Of a DNA stretch of 64,000 bases, positions 1-8,979 are shown piece by piece. The DNA comes from CAVOJY01 sp963696405. GTDB taxonomy: Bacteria > Chloroflexota > Limnocylindria > Limnocylindrales > CSP1-4. The notes under the pieces are model-generated. The model saw nothing but the letters and a program-made list of their open reading frames with translations. It had not been told where the DNA came from and made no database searches. Both the position numbers and the translations under genes were made by a program. The stretch spans positions 310,001 to 374,000 of the forward strand of contig CAVOJY010000002.1 in the NCBI GenBank assembly GCA_963696405.1, written 5' to 3'. Numbering within the stretch: the first letter of the stretch is position 1; each line of letters starts with the position of its first letter.

Positions 1-323
1 GGGCGCCGCCCCGGCCGCGCGCCCGGGCGCCTGCGCCCGTGCTCCCCAACGGCCTTGCGTGGCATCCGGGCAGCCCTTCGGGGGATCGGCGGCTGAACCG
101 CGAGCCTATGCGGAGCCGACGGCGCCGCATAGGCCCCGGAATAGCAGTGCCAGCGATTCGGCCGGCCGCTTTGCCTGCAGGCCGCTGTGCCTGCCGGCCG
201 ATGCGTCGGAATGGCCGTGCCGCGGTGTCCGCTGACCGCGGCGGCTCTCCCCGGCCGGTACACTCTCGCGGCGGGCGGGTTCGCGCGGTCGGCCAGAATG
301 GTCAGCCCGCACGGGGGATTGGA
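1..323. other. Upstream region without a supported gene
   Basis: No convincing coding sequence is visible here. The open frame that runs into tyrA from position 39 is rich in Arg, Pro and Gly and has no family resemblance. The region holds a strong inverted repeat (104-134) and a possible -10 box, TACACT, at 259-264. The remainder is GC-rich sequence with several short palindromes. Confidence 0.5.
104..134. repeat. Inverted repeat, 10-bp stem
   Basis: GCCTATGCGG (104-113) is perfectly complementary to CCGCATAGGC (125-134) around an 11-base loop. It lies upstream of tyrA. It could be the terminator of a gene outside the window, but no T-tract follows on either strand, so its role is uncertain. 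Confidence 0.5.
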
Positions 324-1175
324 ATGCGCGTCGCGATTATCGGGCTCGGGCTGATCGGGGGATCGATCGCGCGCGCGCTCGCGGCCCGCCAGCCGGGGCA
401 GTGGCACGTCATTGCGTGGAGCCGCGGACGTGCGCCGGAGGAGGCGCTTGCAGAGGGCGTGGTACAGGGCGTCGCGGCGACCCCCGAAGAGGCCGCGAGC
501 GTGGAGACCGTCGAGCTGGTCGTGCTGGCAGCGGCGCCGGCCGCGAACCTCGAGCTTCTTCGTCGGCTGGGCCCGCTCCTGGCCGGCCGCGGGGCAGTTC
601 TCACCGATGTCACCTCGGTCCAGCGCCCGATCGCAGCTGCCGCGGCCGCGGTGCCCGGGCTGTGTTTCGTGGGTGGCCACCCAATGGCCGGGCGGGAGCA
701 GCGCGGCTACGGCGCGGCGACCTCCGACCTCTTCGTTGATCGCCCCTGGCTCGTGCTCCCGGCCCCCGGGGCTCGACCGGAGGACACCGCCCGCGTGGAG
801 GCCCTCGCGTCCGGTTGCGGCGCGCGACCGCGGCGGATCGACCCCGCGACCCACGACCGGCTGGTGGCCGCCATCTCCCACCTGCCGCTCGTGGTCAGCG
901 CAGCGCTCGCGGAGGCAGTCGCTGGCTCGTCGGACTGGCCCGCCGCCTCGGAGCTCGCGGCGAGCGGATGGCGCGACACGACCCGGCTCGCCCGCGGCGA
1001 CCCGGACCTCGGCGCCGGCATCGCCTCGCTCAACCGTGATGAGATCCTGGTCTGCCTCGATCGATTGGAGGAGACCCTGGCCGCCTGGCGCGCGGATCTC
1101 CGCGCCGGGGACGTCGGCGCTCTCGCCTCGCGCTTCGAGCGCGTCCGGTCCGCGCTCGAGGAGATCGCCCGGTGA
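324..1175 (+). CDS. tyrA: Prephenate dehydrogenase family protein
   Basis: This is a 283-residue TyrA-family enzyme that oxidatively decarboxylates prephenate (or arogenate) with NAD(P)+ on the way to tyrosine. The chain opens with a Rossmann dinucleotide-binding loop (GLGLIGGS, residues 7-14). It then has the HPMAG motif with His119, and a helical C-terminal half with the HLPLVVSAAL segment typical of the family. I place the start at ATG 324 because the Rossmann strand begins immediately there; the upstream extension of the frame is low-complexity. No ACT domain follows. The length matches short bacterial TyrA proteins. The next gene is a NUDIX protein 75 bases downstream on the same strand. 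Confidence 0.9.
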   Translation: MRVAIIGLGLIGGSIARALAARQPGQWHVIAWSRGRAPEEALAEGVVQGVAATPEEAASVETVELVVLAAAPAANLELLRRLGPLLAGRGAVLTDVTSVQRPIAAAAAAVPGLCFVGGHPMAGREQRGYGAATSDLFVDRPWLVLPAPGARPEDTARVEALASGCGARPRRIDPATHDRLVAAISHLPLVVSAALAEAVAGSSDWPAASELAASGWRDTTRLARGDPDLGAGIASLNRDEILVCLDRLEETLAAWRADLRAGDVGALASRFERVRSALEEIAR

Positions 1176-1250
1176 CGGGCTCGCGAGGGGCCGTCACGGC
1201 AGCCTCGGAGACGTCCGGTCCCGCGCCGATCGGCGACCGGTGACCGACCC

Positions 1251-1838
1251 GTGAGCGACCCCCGCACCGAGCTCGTGCTCGGCGTTCCTCGCGCGCGGCT
1301 GTGGGACGGCGCCGGCTGGCGCGGCGTGCGCGAACACGGGATCGAGTCGATCCTCGCAGTGGTCAGGGCGGAGGCCGGCTTTCGACCACGCGGAGAGGTC
1401 GAGGACGATCCGTCCTGGAAGCAGGTCATCCCGTACGTGGTCCTCCGCGACGGCGCACGGATCTTCCTGATGCGACGCAGCCGCGCCGGCGGCGACCCGC
1501 GGCTGCACGAGCGGTACTCCATCGGCGTCGGGGGCCACGTGAACCCGGAGGACGGTGATCTCCAGGGCGGGCTCCTGCGCGAGTGGCAGGAGGAGATCGA
1601 CGCCGCATTCGTGCCGGAGTTCCGGCTCCTGGGCCTCCTGAACGATGACACGGACCCGGTGGGGGCCGTCCACCTGGGGGTGGTCTACGAGGCAGACGCG
1701 GCGGGGCGGCCGGTGGCCGTGCGCGAGACGCACAAGCTGGCAGGCGAGTTCGCGACGCTCGACAAGGTTCGCGCGGTCGTCGATCGCATGGAGACCTGGA
1801 GCCAGCTCGTCTTCGCGCACCTCGAACGCACGAGGTAG
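1251..1838 (+). CDS. NUDIX-family predicted phosphoesterase
   Basis: This is a 195-residue single-domain protein. The central segment reads GGHVNPEDGD followed by LLREWQEEID, a NUDIX box in which the REXXEE core is kept as REWQEE but the first half is longer and different from the classical form. This resembles the COG4112-type predicted phosphoesterases rather than MutT. The substrate cannot be told from sequence. The start is GTG 1251; no clear ribosome-binding site precedes it. It is convergent with the SH3 gene downstream. Confidence 0.7.
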   Translation: MSDPRTELVLGVPRARLWDGAGWRGVREHGIESILAVVRAEAGFRPRGEVEDDPSWKQVIPYVVLRDGARIFLMRRSRAGGDPRLHERYSIGVGGHVNPEDGDLQGGLLREWQEEIDAAFVPEFRLLGLLNDDTDPVGAVHLGVVYEADAAGRPVAVRETHKLAGEFATLDKVRAVVDRMETWSQLVFAHLERTR

Positions 1839-1849
1839 GCCTCGCCCGA

Positions 1850-1869
1850 ACGCACGCACGCACGCACGC
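1850..1869. repeat. Tetranucleotide microsatellite (ACGC)x5
   Basis: Five tandem copies of ACGC lie in the 46-base gap between two convergent genes. Such a run could vary in length by slippage, but it lies outside any coding region here. Confidence 0.8.
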
Positions 1870-1884
1870 GCAAGGAAGCGACCG

Positions 1885-2250
1885 TCAGGTTTCGTCGAGC
1901 GTCACGTGGTCGTCGGGCACCCAGCCGGCCCGTCCGTCGGCCGTGGTCACCCACAGGAATCCGGCTTCCGCGAGGAGGACATCGACCTCTTCCCCCTCGT
2001 CCACGGTCAGCTCGATCGCGTCGTAATCACGGATGATCGCCCAGCCTCTGCGGTCCGGACGGATCCATGCCTGGGGTACCCAGCCGGCCCTGCCGTGGGA
2101 GTCGGCGCACCAGGTCCAGCCGGCGATCTCCGTCTTCCTGCCCTGGTCCGGGAAGAGCCGTTCGCCGGCCCGCACGCGCAGCGGGTCCGGGTAGGGGCGC
2201 ACGTACGGTTCCGTCACGACCCCGTGCCGGCCGGCCTCGTTCGCCTGCAT
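1885..2250 (-). CDS. Tandem SH3-domain protein
   Basis: This is a 121-residue protein made of two similar SH3-like modules of about 55 residues. Each contains the same core: GWTWCADSHGRAGWVP in the first and GFLWVTTADGRAGWVP in the second. There is no signal peptide or membrane segment, so it is probably cytoplasmic. The variant-SH3 family mediates protein or peptide binding, and the ligand here is unknown. It is transcribed towards the NUDIX gene, and its start lies 76 bases from the divergent nfeD start. Confidence 0.75.
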   Translation of the reverse strand: MQANEAGRHGVVTEPYVRPYPDPLRVRAGERLFPDQGRKTEIAGWTWCADSHGRAGWVPQAWIRPDRRGWAIIRDYDAIELTVDEGEEVDVLLAEAGFLWVTTADGRAGWVPDDHVTLDET

Positions 2251-2302
2251 GCCGCCAGCCTAGCAGCGCGCCCGCAAAGAGGTGCCTCAGGCCGCGACGG
2301 GC

Positions 2303-2308
2303 TACGAT
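2303..2308 (+). promoter_or_regulatory. Possible -10 box of nfeD
   Basis: TACGAT lies 18 bases before the nfeD ATG. A Shine-Dalgarno sequence (CGGAGG) sits between the two, giving a short leader. No good -35 box is visible. Confidence 0.35.
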
Positions 2309-2326
2309 GAGCGCCGGAGGTTCGCC

Positions 2327-3902
2327 ATGCGTCTCCCTGTCGCGCAAACCGTCGCGCGACGGCTTCTCCGAGCGGCCGTCGTCTCGTTCCTTGGCCTGTC
2401 GCTGCTTGCTGCCGGCGCGGCCTCCCTGGCAAGCGTGGCCAGGAGCGCCGACGACGGGTCCCGGGTCGTCGTCCTCCCCGTGGAAGGCATCGTCGACCAG
2501 GTCATGGCGGGTTTCGTCCGCGATGGCATCCAGCGCGCGGCCAACGAGGGCGCGGCGGCCGTCGTCCTGCGCATCGACACGCCCGGCGGCTCTCTCGAGT
2601 CGACGCGCGAGATCGTCCAGTCGCTCCTCGAGGCGCCGGTCCCGGTCATCACCTGGGTGGCCCCGCAGGGCTCGCGCGCCGCGAGCGCCGGCACGTTCAT
2701 CACCCTCGCCGGCAACATGGCCTTCATGGCCCCCGGGACGAACATCGGCGCCGCCTCACCGGTCGGCGGGCAGGGGGAGGACATCGAGGGCACCCTGGGC
2801 AAGAAGGTCCTGAACGACGCGATTGCCAGCATCACGTCTCTGGCCGAGGCCCGCGGCCGCCCGGTGGACTGGGCGGTGTCGACCGTGAAGGACGCAGCAT
2901 CGTACACGGCGATCGAGGCGGTGGCCGCCGGTGCCGTAGATGGGATTGCCGCGACCCTTGACGACGTGCTCTCCCAGGCAAGCGGACGAGAGGTCACGGT
3001 CGCTGGCAAGGCCGTCACCCTCGACCTTGCGGGCGCCACCACCGAGGAGAGCGGGATGAACCCGCTCCAGGGTCTGCTCCACCTCCTGGCCGATCCCAAC
3101 ATCGCCTTCATCCTCTTCACCATCGGCTTCTACGGCCTCTTCTTCGAACTGCAGAACCCGAACTTCGTGACCGGCATCCTGGGGGCGATTGCGCTGCTCC
3201 TCGCCTTCATCGGCTTCGGAAGCCTGCCGCTCAACGTGGTGGGGCTGCTTCTCATCGGCCTTGCGATCGTCATGTTCGTGCTCGAGCTGACGGTCACGAG
3301 CCACGGTCTCCTGACGATCGGCGGGCTCGTCTGCTTCGTGCTGGGCGCGGCCGCCCTCTACACCGAGCCGACGTCGCCCACCGGTCCCGACGTCCAGGTG
3401 GCGTGGCCGGTCATCGGGGTCATGGTGGTGATGACGGCGGCCTTCATGGCCGTCATCGTCACCGCTGCGCTCAGGTCGCGGCGGATGGCGCTCGTGCCGA
3501 TAGGACTGGGAGGCGGCTCCGGCGGCACGCTGCCGGCCGGGACGACCGGGGAGGTCCGGCGGCCTCTCGACCCGATCGGGTCCGTCTTCGCGTCGGGCGA
3601 GGAGTGGACCGCGAAGAGCGTGCACGGTGACCGACTCGACCGGGGCGGGCAAGTCCGGGTCGTCGGCCAGGACGGGCTCACGCTCCTCGTGGAGCCCGTC
3701 CTGGCCGCCGGAGCCCGGCCCGGAACGCAGCCCGGCGGCCGCATCGCAAGCCGAACCGTTGGCCGACCCGCCTCCCGGGCCTGCGGAGCGATCCATCGGG
3801 AGCGCAGAATCGAACAGGCAAGGACCGGGTACGGGCGCCGGTCCCGGGGAATTCCCCGGCCCGCCCGAACCGGGTGACCGGCAGGAGGTGTCCGCACCAT
3901 GA
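2327..3902 (+). CDS. nfeD: NfeD-type membrane serine protease (ClpP class), frameshifted near its end
   Basis: It starts with a signal or anchor segment (residues 8-35) and continues with a ClpP-like protease domain. Within that, AASAGTFI carries the likely nucleophile Ser120, and Lys159/160 fits the Ser-Lys dyad of this family. Four to five hydrophobic helices follow (about 265-390), then the NfeD OB-fold (about 415-460). The reading frame must shift by one extra base near 3703-3708. The resumed frame gives a Pro/Glu-rich tail whose stop overlaps the SPFH start as ATGA; without the shift the tail is Arg-rich and ends at 3877. Start ATG 2327 follows CGGAGG at six bases. Family role: cleavage of stomatin-like partners in membrane quality control. 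Confidence 0.85.
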
Positions 3903-4870
3903 ACTTCGACCCCGTCACCATCGCGGCCTTGATCCTGGTCCTGGTGGTGATCATCACGCTGATCTGGCTGTCTGTGCGGGTCGTCAACGAGTACCAGCGG
4001 CTGGTCGTCTTCCGTTTCGGACGCACCGGCGACAGGCTCGTCCGGAACCCGGGTCTGCGCTTCCTCATCCCGGTCGTCGATCGCCCGGTCGTGGTGGACC
4101 TGCGCGAGCAGTTCATCGAGGTTCCCAGCCAGACGACGATCACCAAGGACAACGCGCCGATCAACGTCGACTTCCTCATCTACTGGCGAATCGGAGACCC
4201 GCTCAAGAGCGTCGTGAACGTCGCGAACTTCTCCGGAGCGCTGCAGGGAGTGGCGACCACCACACTTCGCGCCGTGATCGGCGACATCCTTCTCGACGAG
4301 GTCCTCTCCCGGCGCGAGCAGATCAACGAGATCCTGCGGGTGAAGCTGGACGAGGTGACCGAGCGCTGGGGCGGCAAGGTGACCACGGTCGAAATCCGCG
4401 AAATCACTCCGCCGCGCGACGTGCAGGACGCGATGAACCGCCAGCTCTCCGCCGAGCGGACACGACGCGCCGTCATCACCGAGTCGGAGGGCAAGCGCCA
4501 GGCGACCATCAACGTCGCCGAGGGCGACAAGCAGTCCGAGATCCTCCGGGCCGAAGGCGAGCGGCAGGCCGCCATCCTTCGCGCGGAGGGCTACAGCCAG
4601 GCACTCGAGCGGATCTTCTCGGCCGCGCGGGTCATCGACCAGAAGACGATGGCGCTCCAGTATCTCGAGGCGCTCAAGGTCATCGGCGCTGGCGCATCCA
4701 CGAAGTACATCATCCCGATGGAGTTCACCGAGTTCCTCAAGCCGCTCGCCGCGTTCGCCGAGAAGGCCCTCGCCCCGGGCGAACCGGGTGCGCCGGGGCT
4801 GGCGTCCGGATCGACGTCCCGGCCACCGCAGCCACCTGCGGAGGACCGTCCCCGCGCGTCGGAGGCGTAG
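3899..4870 (+). CDS. SPFH/Band 7 (slipin-like) membrane protein
   Basis: This is a 323-residue stomatin/prohibitin-family protein. One N-terminal membrane helix (about 5-25) is followed by the SPFH domain, which begins near VVNEYQRLVVFRFGR. A long charged helix of Ala/Glu/Arg repeats comes next (EGKRQATINVAEGDKQSEIL, about 195-230) and drives oligomerisation. The tail is Pro-rich. The start follows AGGAGGTG. It overlaps the repaired nfeD stop by four bases, the standard pairing in which the protease acts on the SPFH scaffold. Expected at the inner face of the cytoplasmic membrane. Confidence 0.9.
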   Translation: MNFDPVTIAALILVLVVIITLIWLSVRVVNEYQRLVVFRFGRTGDRLVRNPGLRFLIPVVDRPVVVDLREQFIEVPSQTTITKDNAPINVDFLIYWRIGDPLKSVVNVANFSGALQGVATTTLRAVIGDILLDEVLSRREQINEILRVKLDEVTERWGGKVTTVEIREITPPRDVQDAMNRQLSAERTRRAVITESEGKRQATINVAEGDKQSEILRAEGERQAAILRAEGYSQALERIFSAARVIDQKTMALQYLEALKVIGAGASTKYIIPMEFTEFLKPLAAFAEKALAPGEPGAPGLASGSTSRPPQPPAEDRPRASEA

Positions 4871-4954
4871 GCCCCGGGAGGCGCAGGTACCGCGAACCGG
4901 CCGCACCCGGACGAGACCGGCCCCCGACCTGCCGGGCACGTCGGGCGTGGCCGT

Positions 4955-5849
4955 CTAGGGGCAGGTCGTGTTCGCCATCTGGGCGGGCAGGATGCCTTCG
5001 ATCGCGAGGGGGTTCATGAACGCCTCGCGCAGCGTCGGGCCGGACTGCGTCTCCTTCATGCGGGCGATGATCGGGTCGAGGCACTCGGGCCGCTTGTACA
5101 CCACCGCCAGCCGGTCGATGACCCGGTAGTTGCAGAGCGGTGGCGGGTCCGCGAGCAGGCTGAATGATGAGTAGCCGGACTCCGTCGACTCGACTCCGGG
5201 TTCTGCCGTCGTCCAACTCCAGTCCCACGCGTTGTTGACGGTGCCGTTGTCGTCCACCGGGAGGATCGGCTTCCAGTTCGGCGCTCCCTCCTTCGTCGAG
5301 TGGGAGCTGTAGTGGCGGTAGACGGCGATCGGCTCCGTCCCCAGGTTGCGGACGCCGGTATCCCAGCCCGCGGACACGTCCCCGGTCCCGGCCGGCGGTG
5401 AACTGGCCAGCTCGACCGTCCAGGAGAGGTCACTCAGCTCGACCTGGAACCCCGTGACCGGCACCCTGCAGTTCGCCGGCACGATGCCTGCGTCCCCGTC
5501 GCCCGGCTGCTGGCCGCCCGGCTTCCGCTCGGCCGCCCCCACCCTGATCGCCTCCGGGCTGCGCAGCGCCTCCTCCTGCGGGCTGGTTGCCACCCGGCTG
5601 GGCCGGTCCGGCCGGGATGCCCGCCAGGGGTGCGGGCACGGGTAGGCCGCTCCGCACGATGCCGACGACGAGAAGGGCAGTGATGGCCACCACGCCCAAG
5701 AGGACCCACCGCCAAACGCGAACCGCAAACGGGCGCGGCAAGGGCGGGTTCCTGGGCTTCTCGGGCGTGTGGCCCGGCTCCGTCGCCGTGAGGCGGGCAG
5801 GCGCGTCGACGGCGTCCCTGTCGGCCTGCGACCGCTCCCCGTTCGTCAT
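4955..5849 (-). CDS. Membrane-anchored protein of unknown function, frameshifted
   Basis: I do not recognise this protein. Repaired, it is about 297 residues: a charged cytoplasmic N-terminus, one membrane helix (RVWRWVLLGVVAITALLVVG, about 41-60), a Gly/Pro/Gln-rich linker, and an extracytoplasmic domain of about 190 residues. That domain has a beta-rich look (VELSDLSWTVELASSP, NLGTEPIAVYRHYSSH) and four cysteines. The anchor and the outer domain lie in different frames. Removing one C from the run 5536-5540 joins them into one chain. Start ATG 5849 is the most likely; an upstream ATG at 5897 in the same frame is possible. It is convergent with the SPFH gene. Confidence 0.6.
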
Positions 5850-6021
5850 CAAACTGGCCCTCCGTTCCCGAGGCAATGCTTCGTGATGGGCTGCCAACGT
5901 TCAGTTTGCCGGCACAGGCCTCCGGTCGACCTCGTTCGCCGCAGCTGTCGCGCCCTCTCGAGACCAGAGATGGCAATGCACACGGTAGGATGGGTCCAGC
6001 GGGCGTGCAATACCCGGCAGA

Positions 6022-6051
6022 TCGACAGCTCCGCCGGCTCGTGCATACTGT
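6022..6051 (+). promoter_or_regulatory. Putative promoter upstream of the CpaE-like gene
   Basis: TCGACA (6022-6027) and TACTGT (6046-6051) are 18 bases apart. They lie about 75 bases before the start codon, which itself has a GAGGAG ribosome-binding site. Confidence 0.5.
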
Positions 6052-6125
6052 GGACGTCGAGTCGTAATGCGGAACCAGCGGACGGGGCCGCTTCGCGCGC
6101 GTCCGACAGTGCCTGAGAGGAGCCG

Positions 6126-7286
6126 ATGGCCTCGAGGATCCTGGTAATCGAAGAAGACGCGGAGCTCCGCCACACCCTGTGGAAGACGCTCGAGTCCGGC
6201 GGGTACGAGGTGATGGTCAGCTCGGACGGCCTGCAGGGCGTGCGCCTGTGGGAGCACGGACACCCGAGTGTCGTCATCGTCGGCGCAACGCTGCCGGGGC
6301 TCGATGGCGCCGGCGTCACGGCGAAGATCCGGAGCGCGGATGCACCGGGGAGCCGCACGCCGATCGTGCTGACCACGACGGCCGCCGACACCGAACAGAA
6401 GGTCCTCGGGCTGCGGGCAGGCGCCGACGATGTTCTCGTGCATCCGGTCCATCCGGACGAACTGCTGGCGCGCGTCGGGGCGTTGCTGGCGCGCGTCTCC
6501 TCGGGTGACGCCGGGGGGCGCGGCCGCATCCTGGCCTTCTACGGGGCGAAGGGCGGCGTCGGCACGACGACCATTGCCATCAACGCTGCGATCGCCCTGG
6601 GTCGCGAGCTGAAGCGGAAGACCGCCCTCGTGGACGGCAACCTCCAGTTCGGCGACCACCGGGTCTTCCTCGACCTTGACGCGGGCAGCCGGTCGATCAT
6701 CGACGTCGTCCAGTCGGTGGCCATCGACGAGGATCTTCTTCGCTCGACCATGGTGCGGTACTCGAGCGCGATCGACCTCCTCCTGGCTCCACCCTCTCCG
6801 GAGACGGCGGAACTTGTGAGCGGCGAAGCCCACCACATGGCGACCATCCTCGATCACCTGCGACGGATGTACGAGTACGTCGTGGTGGACCTTGACCAGC
6901 GGCTCGATGAGACCACCCTCGACGTCATCACCATGTCGGACCGGCTCTTCGTGATCATGACCGCGGACCTGGCCTGCCTGAAGAACGTGCGGCTGCTGAT
7001 CCACACGCTCAACCAGCTCGGCGTGCCCGAGGAACGCGTGCAGCTCGTGCTCAACCGTTCGACCGCCTTCACCGGCATCGGGGCGGCCGACGCGGAACGG
7101 GCCGTCGCGCGCCGCGTCGAGCACAAGATCGCGAACGACTACCGTCGCGCCGTCGTCGGCCTCAACAGCGGCACGCCGGTGATGATGGGCAAGAGCGACA
7201 GCCCCCTCGGGAAGGCCGTGATGTCGTTCGTCCAGCAGGTGGATGGCGAGCTGTACGCCGCGAAGCCGGCGGCAGGCGCCTCCTGA
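6126..7286 (+). CDS. cpaE: CpaE/TadZ-like pilus-assembly ATPase with a degenerate receiver domain
   Basis: The first 117 residues fold as a response-regulator receiver (acidic pair E10/D11, LPGLDG). The phospho-acceptor Asp is replaced by Gly53 and the conserved Lys by His in LVHP, so it probably cannot be phosphorylated. Residues about 135-380 are a MinD/ParA-type ATPase with the deviant Walker A KGGVGTTT, VDGNLQFGD and VVVDLDQ. This architecture is that of CpaE/TadZ, which places Tad/Flp pilus machinery at a pole. No other tad genes are in the window. The start follows GAGGAG. The gene stands alone between two intergenic gaps. Confidence 0.8.
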   Translation: MASRILVIEEDAELRHTLWKTLESGGYEVMVSSDGLQGVRLWEHGHPSVVIVGATLPGLDGAGVTAKIRSADAPGSRTPIVLTTTAADTEQKVLGLRAGADDVLVHPVHPDELLARVGALLARVSSGDAGGRGRILAFYGAKGGVGTTTIAINAAIALGRELKRKTALVDGNLQFGDHRVFLDLDAGSRSIIDVVQSVAIDEDLLRSTMVRYSSAIDLLLAPPSPETAELVSGEAHHMATILDHLRRMYEYVVVDLDQRLDETTLDVITMSDRLFVIMTADLACLKNVRLLIHTLNQLGVPEERVQLVLNRSTAFTGIGAADAERAVARRVEHKIANDYRRAVVGLNSGTPVMMGKSDSPLGKAVMSFVQQVDGELYAAKPAAGAS

Positions 7287-7389
7287 CCCGGGTCGAATCG
7301 TCGCCAGGACGGCCCGTTCGTCGTCCCACATGAAGCGACGGTGAAGTCGCAGGCAAGTCGCGGGTAACTCGGCGGCAAGCGACCCTCTC

Positions 7390-7395
7390 TAGGCT
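7390..7395 (+). promoter_or_regulatory. -10 box for a leaderless comM transcript
   Basis: TAGGCT is followed by exactly six bases and then the comM ATG at 7402. No Shine-Dalgarno sequence fits in the gap, so transcription probably starts at or next to the start codon. Confidence 0.55.
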
Positions 7396-7401
7396 GGCCG
7401 C

Positions 7402-8979
7402 ATGCTTGCGACCCTGCTCACGGCCGTCGTGGACGGCCTCGAGGGCGCCCTGGTTCGCGTCGAGGTCGACGTGGCACCGGGGCTGCCAGCGTGCCACATC
7501 GTCGGCCTGCCCGATACGGCGCTGTCCGAGGCGCGGGAGCGGGTGCGCGGCGCGATTCGCAACAGCGGTTTCGAGTATCCCCCGCGTCGGATCACCGTGA
7601 ACCTGGCCCCGGCGGGCCGGCGGAAGTACGGGGCGGCGTATGACGTGGCGATCGCGGTGGGTGTGCTCGTGGCATCGGGCGAGGTGCGGCCGCGGGGACC
7701 CTCATGCGCCTTGCTCGGTGAGCTGTCGCTGGGGGGCGCGATTCAACCCGTGGCCGGCGTCCTTCCCATGGTCGCGACGCTTGCGCGAGCGGGCGTACGG
7801 CGGGTCGGGGTGCCGGCGGCGAACGTCGGGGAGGCGAGCGTGGTCGAAGGGATGGACGTCCTGCCGCTTACCCGGCTCGAGGACGCGGTCCATGCCGTGG
7901 CGGGGCGCGTCGAACGGCGTGCACGGCGGGCAACGCCGTCCCCGGAGGTGTCGGTCACCGGTCCTGCGTGGGCGAGTGCCGCCGGCTCGAGGGCGCTGGT
8001 GGGCGATGAGCCGTGCGTAGATCTTGCGGAGGTGCGAGGACAGCAAACGGCCCGCTGGGCGCTCGAGGTGGCGCTCGTCGGCGGTCTCAGTCTGCTTCTC
8101 GTCGGTCCACCGGGATCGGGCAAGACCATGCTCGCGAGGGCCATCGCCGGACTCCTGCCCCCGCTCGATGATGCCGAGGCCCTGGAGGTCACGGTCGTCC
8201 GCAGCGTGGCCGGGCTGCTCGGCCCGGGGGAGGGGCTCTGCCGGCAGCGGCCGTTTCGCTCACCGCACCACACCAGCTCGTACGTGGCACTGGTGGGCGG
8301 GGGCAATCCGCTCTCGCCGGGCGAAGTGACGCTCGCCCATCGTGGAACCCTGTTCCTGGACGAGCTGACCGAGTTCGACCGGAACGTGCTCGAGGCCCTC
8401 CGTCAGCCGCTGGAGGAGGGGAGTGTCGTGATCGCGCGGGCCCAGGGAAGCATCAGGTTCCCCGCCCGGGTCCAGCTCGTCGCGGCCATGAACCCCTGCC
8501 GATGCGGGTACTTCGGGGATCCCGAGCGGCCGTGCCGCTGTTCGCCCGGCGAGCCCGAGCGGTACGTGCGGCGGGTGAGTGGACCACTGCTCGATCGGCT
8601 TGACCTGCGGGTGGAGATGACCCGGGTGCCGGCGGCCGAGCTCCTGCGGGGCCCGGTCCCCGAGTCGAGTGCCGTGGTCGCCATGCGGGTGGCGGCGGCT
8701 CAGGCACGGTCCCGTTTCCGAAATGGAGGGCGGCTGAACGCCGGTCTCACGGGGCGCGAGGCGGCGGAGGCGTGCCTGCTGGGCCGGCGGGCGCGTGACT
8801 GCCTGGCGGTGATCGCGGACAGGCGGGGGCTGACGGCGCGGGGCGTCCACCGCATCCTGCGCATCGCGCGGAGCATCGCCGACCTCGACGCCCGCGATGT
8901 GGTGGCGGAGGCAACGGTCCTCGCGGCGGCCGATCTCCGGGACCCGGCGGCCCTCGCCGATCCTGCGCTGGCGGCGTGA
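7402..8979 (+). CDS. comM: YifB/ComM Mg-chelatase-like AAA+ helicase
   Basis: This is a 525-residue protein of the YifB/ComM family. The N-terminal Lon-protease-like domain (1-180) opens with the family motif VEVDVAPGLPACHIVGLPDT. The AAA+ domain carries Walker A GPPGSGKT, the sensor region LAHRGTLFLDELTEF and a zinc-type cluster NPCRCGYFGDPERPCRC. The magnesium-chelatase C-terminal domain follows. ComM is a hexameric helicase that promotes branch migration of incoming DNA during transformation. It is directly followed by dprA with overlapping stop and start, an arrangement found in many genomes. It is likely leaderless (see 7390-7395). Confidence 0.9.
   Translation: MLATLLTAVVDGLEGALVRVEVDVAPGLPACHIVGLPDTALSEARERVRGAIRNSGFEYPPRRITVNLAPAGRRKYGAAYDVAIAVGVLVASGEVRPRGPSCALLGELSLGGAIQPVAGVLPMVATLARAGVRRVGVPAANVGEASVVEGMDVLPLTRLEDAVHAVAGRVERRARRATPSPEVSVTGPAWASAAGSRALVGDEPCVDLAEVRGQQTARWALEVALVGGLSLLLVGPPGSGKTMLARAIAGLLPPLDDAEALEVTVVRSVAGLLGPGEGLCRQRPFRSPHHTSSYVALVGGGNPLSPGEVTLAHRGTLFLDELTEFDRNVLEALRQPLEEGSVVIARAQGSIRFPARVQLVAAMNPCRCGYFGDPERPCRCSPGEPERYVRRVSGPLLDRLDLRVEMTRVPAAELLRGPVPESSAVVAMRVAAAQARSRFRNGGRLNAGLTGREAAEACLLGRRARDCLAVIADRRGLTARGVHRILRIARSIADLDARDVVAEATVLAAADLRDPAALADPALAA

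Noticed and set aside
1..323. N-terminal extension of TyrA from ATG 39
   Set aside because: The extra 95 residues are Arg/Pro-rich, cross a strong hairpin and precede the Rossmann strand that should open the protein.
1850..1869. (ACGC)x5 as a phase-variation switch
   Set aside because: It lies between two convergent gene ends and outside promoters and coding sequence, so slippage would change nothing obvious.
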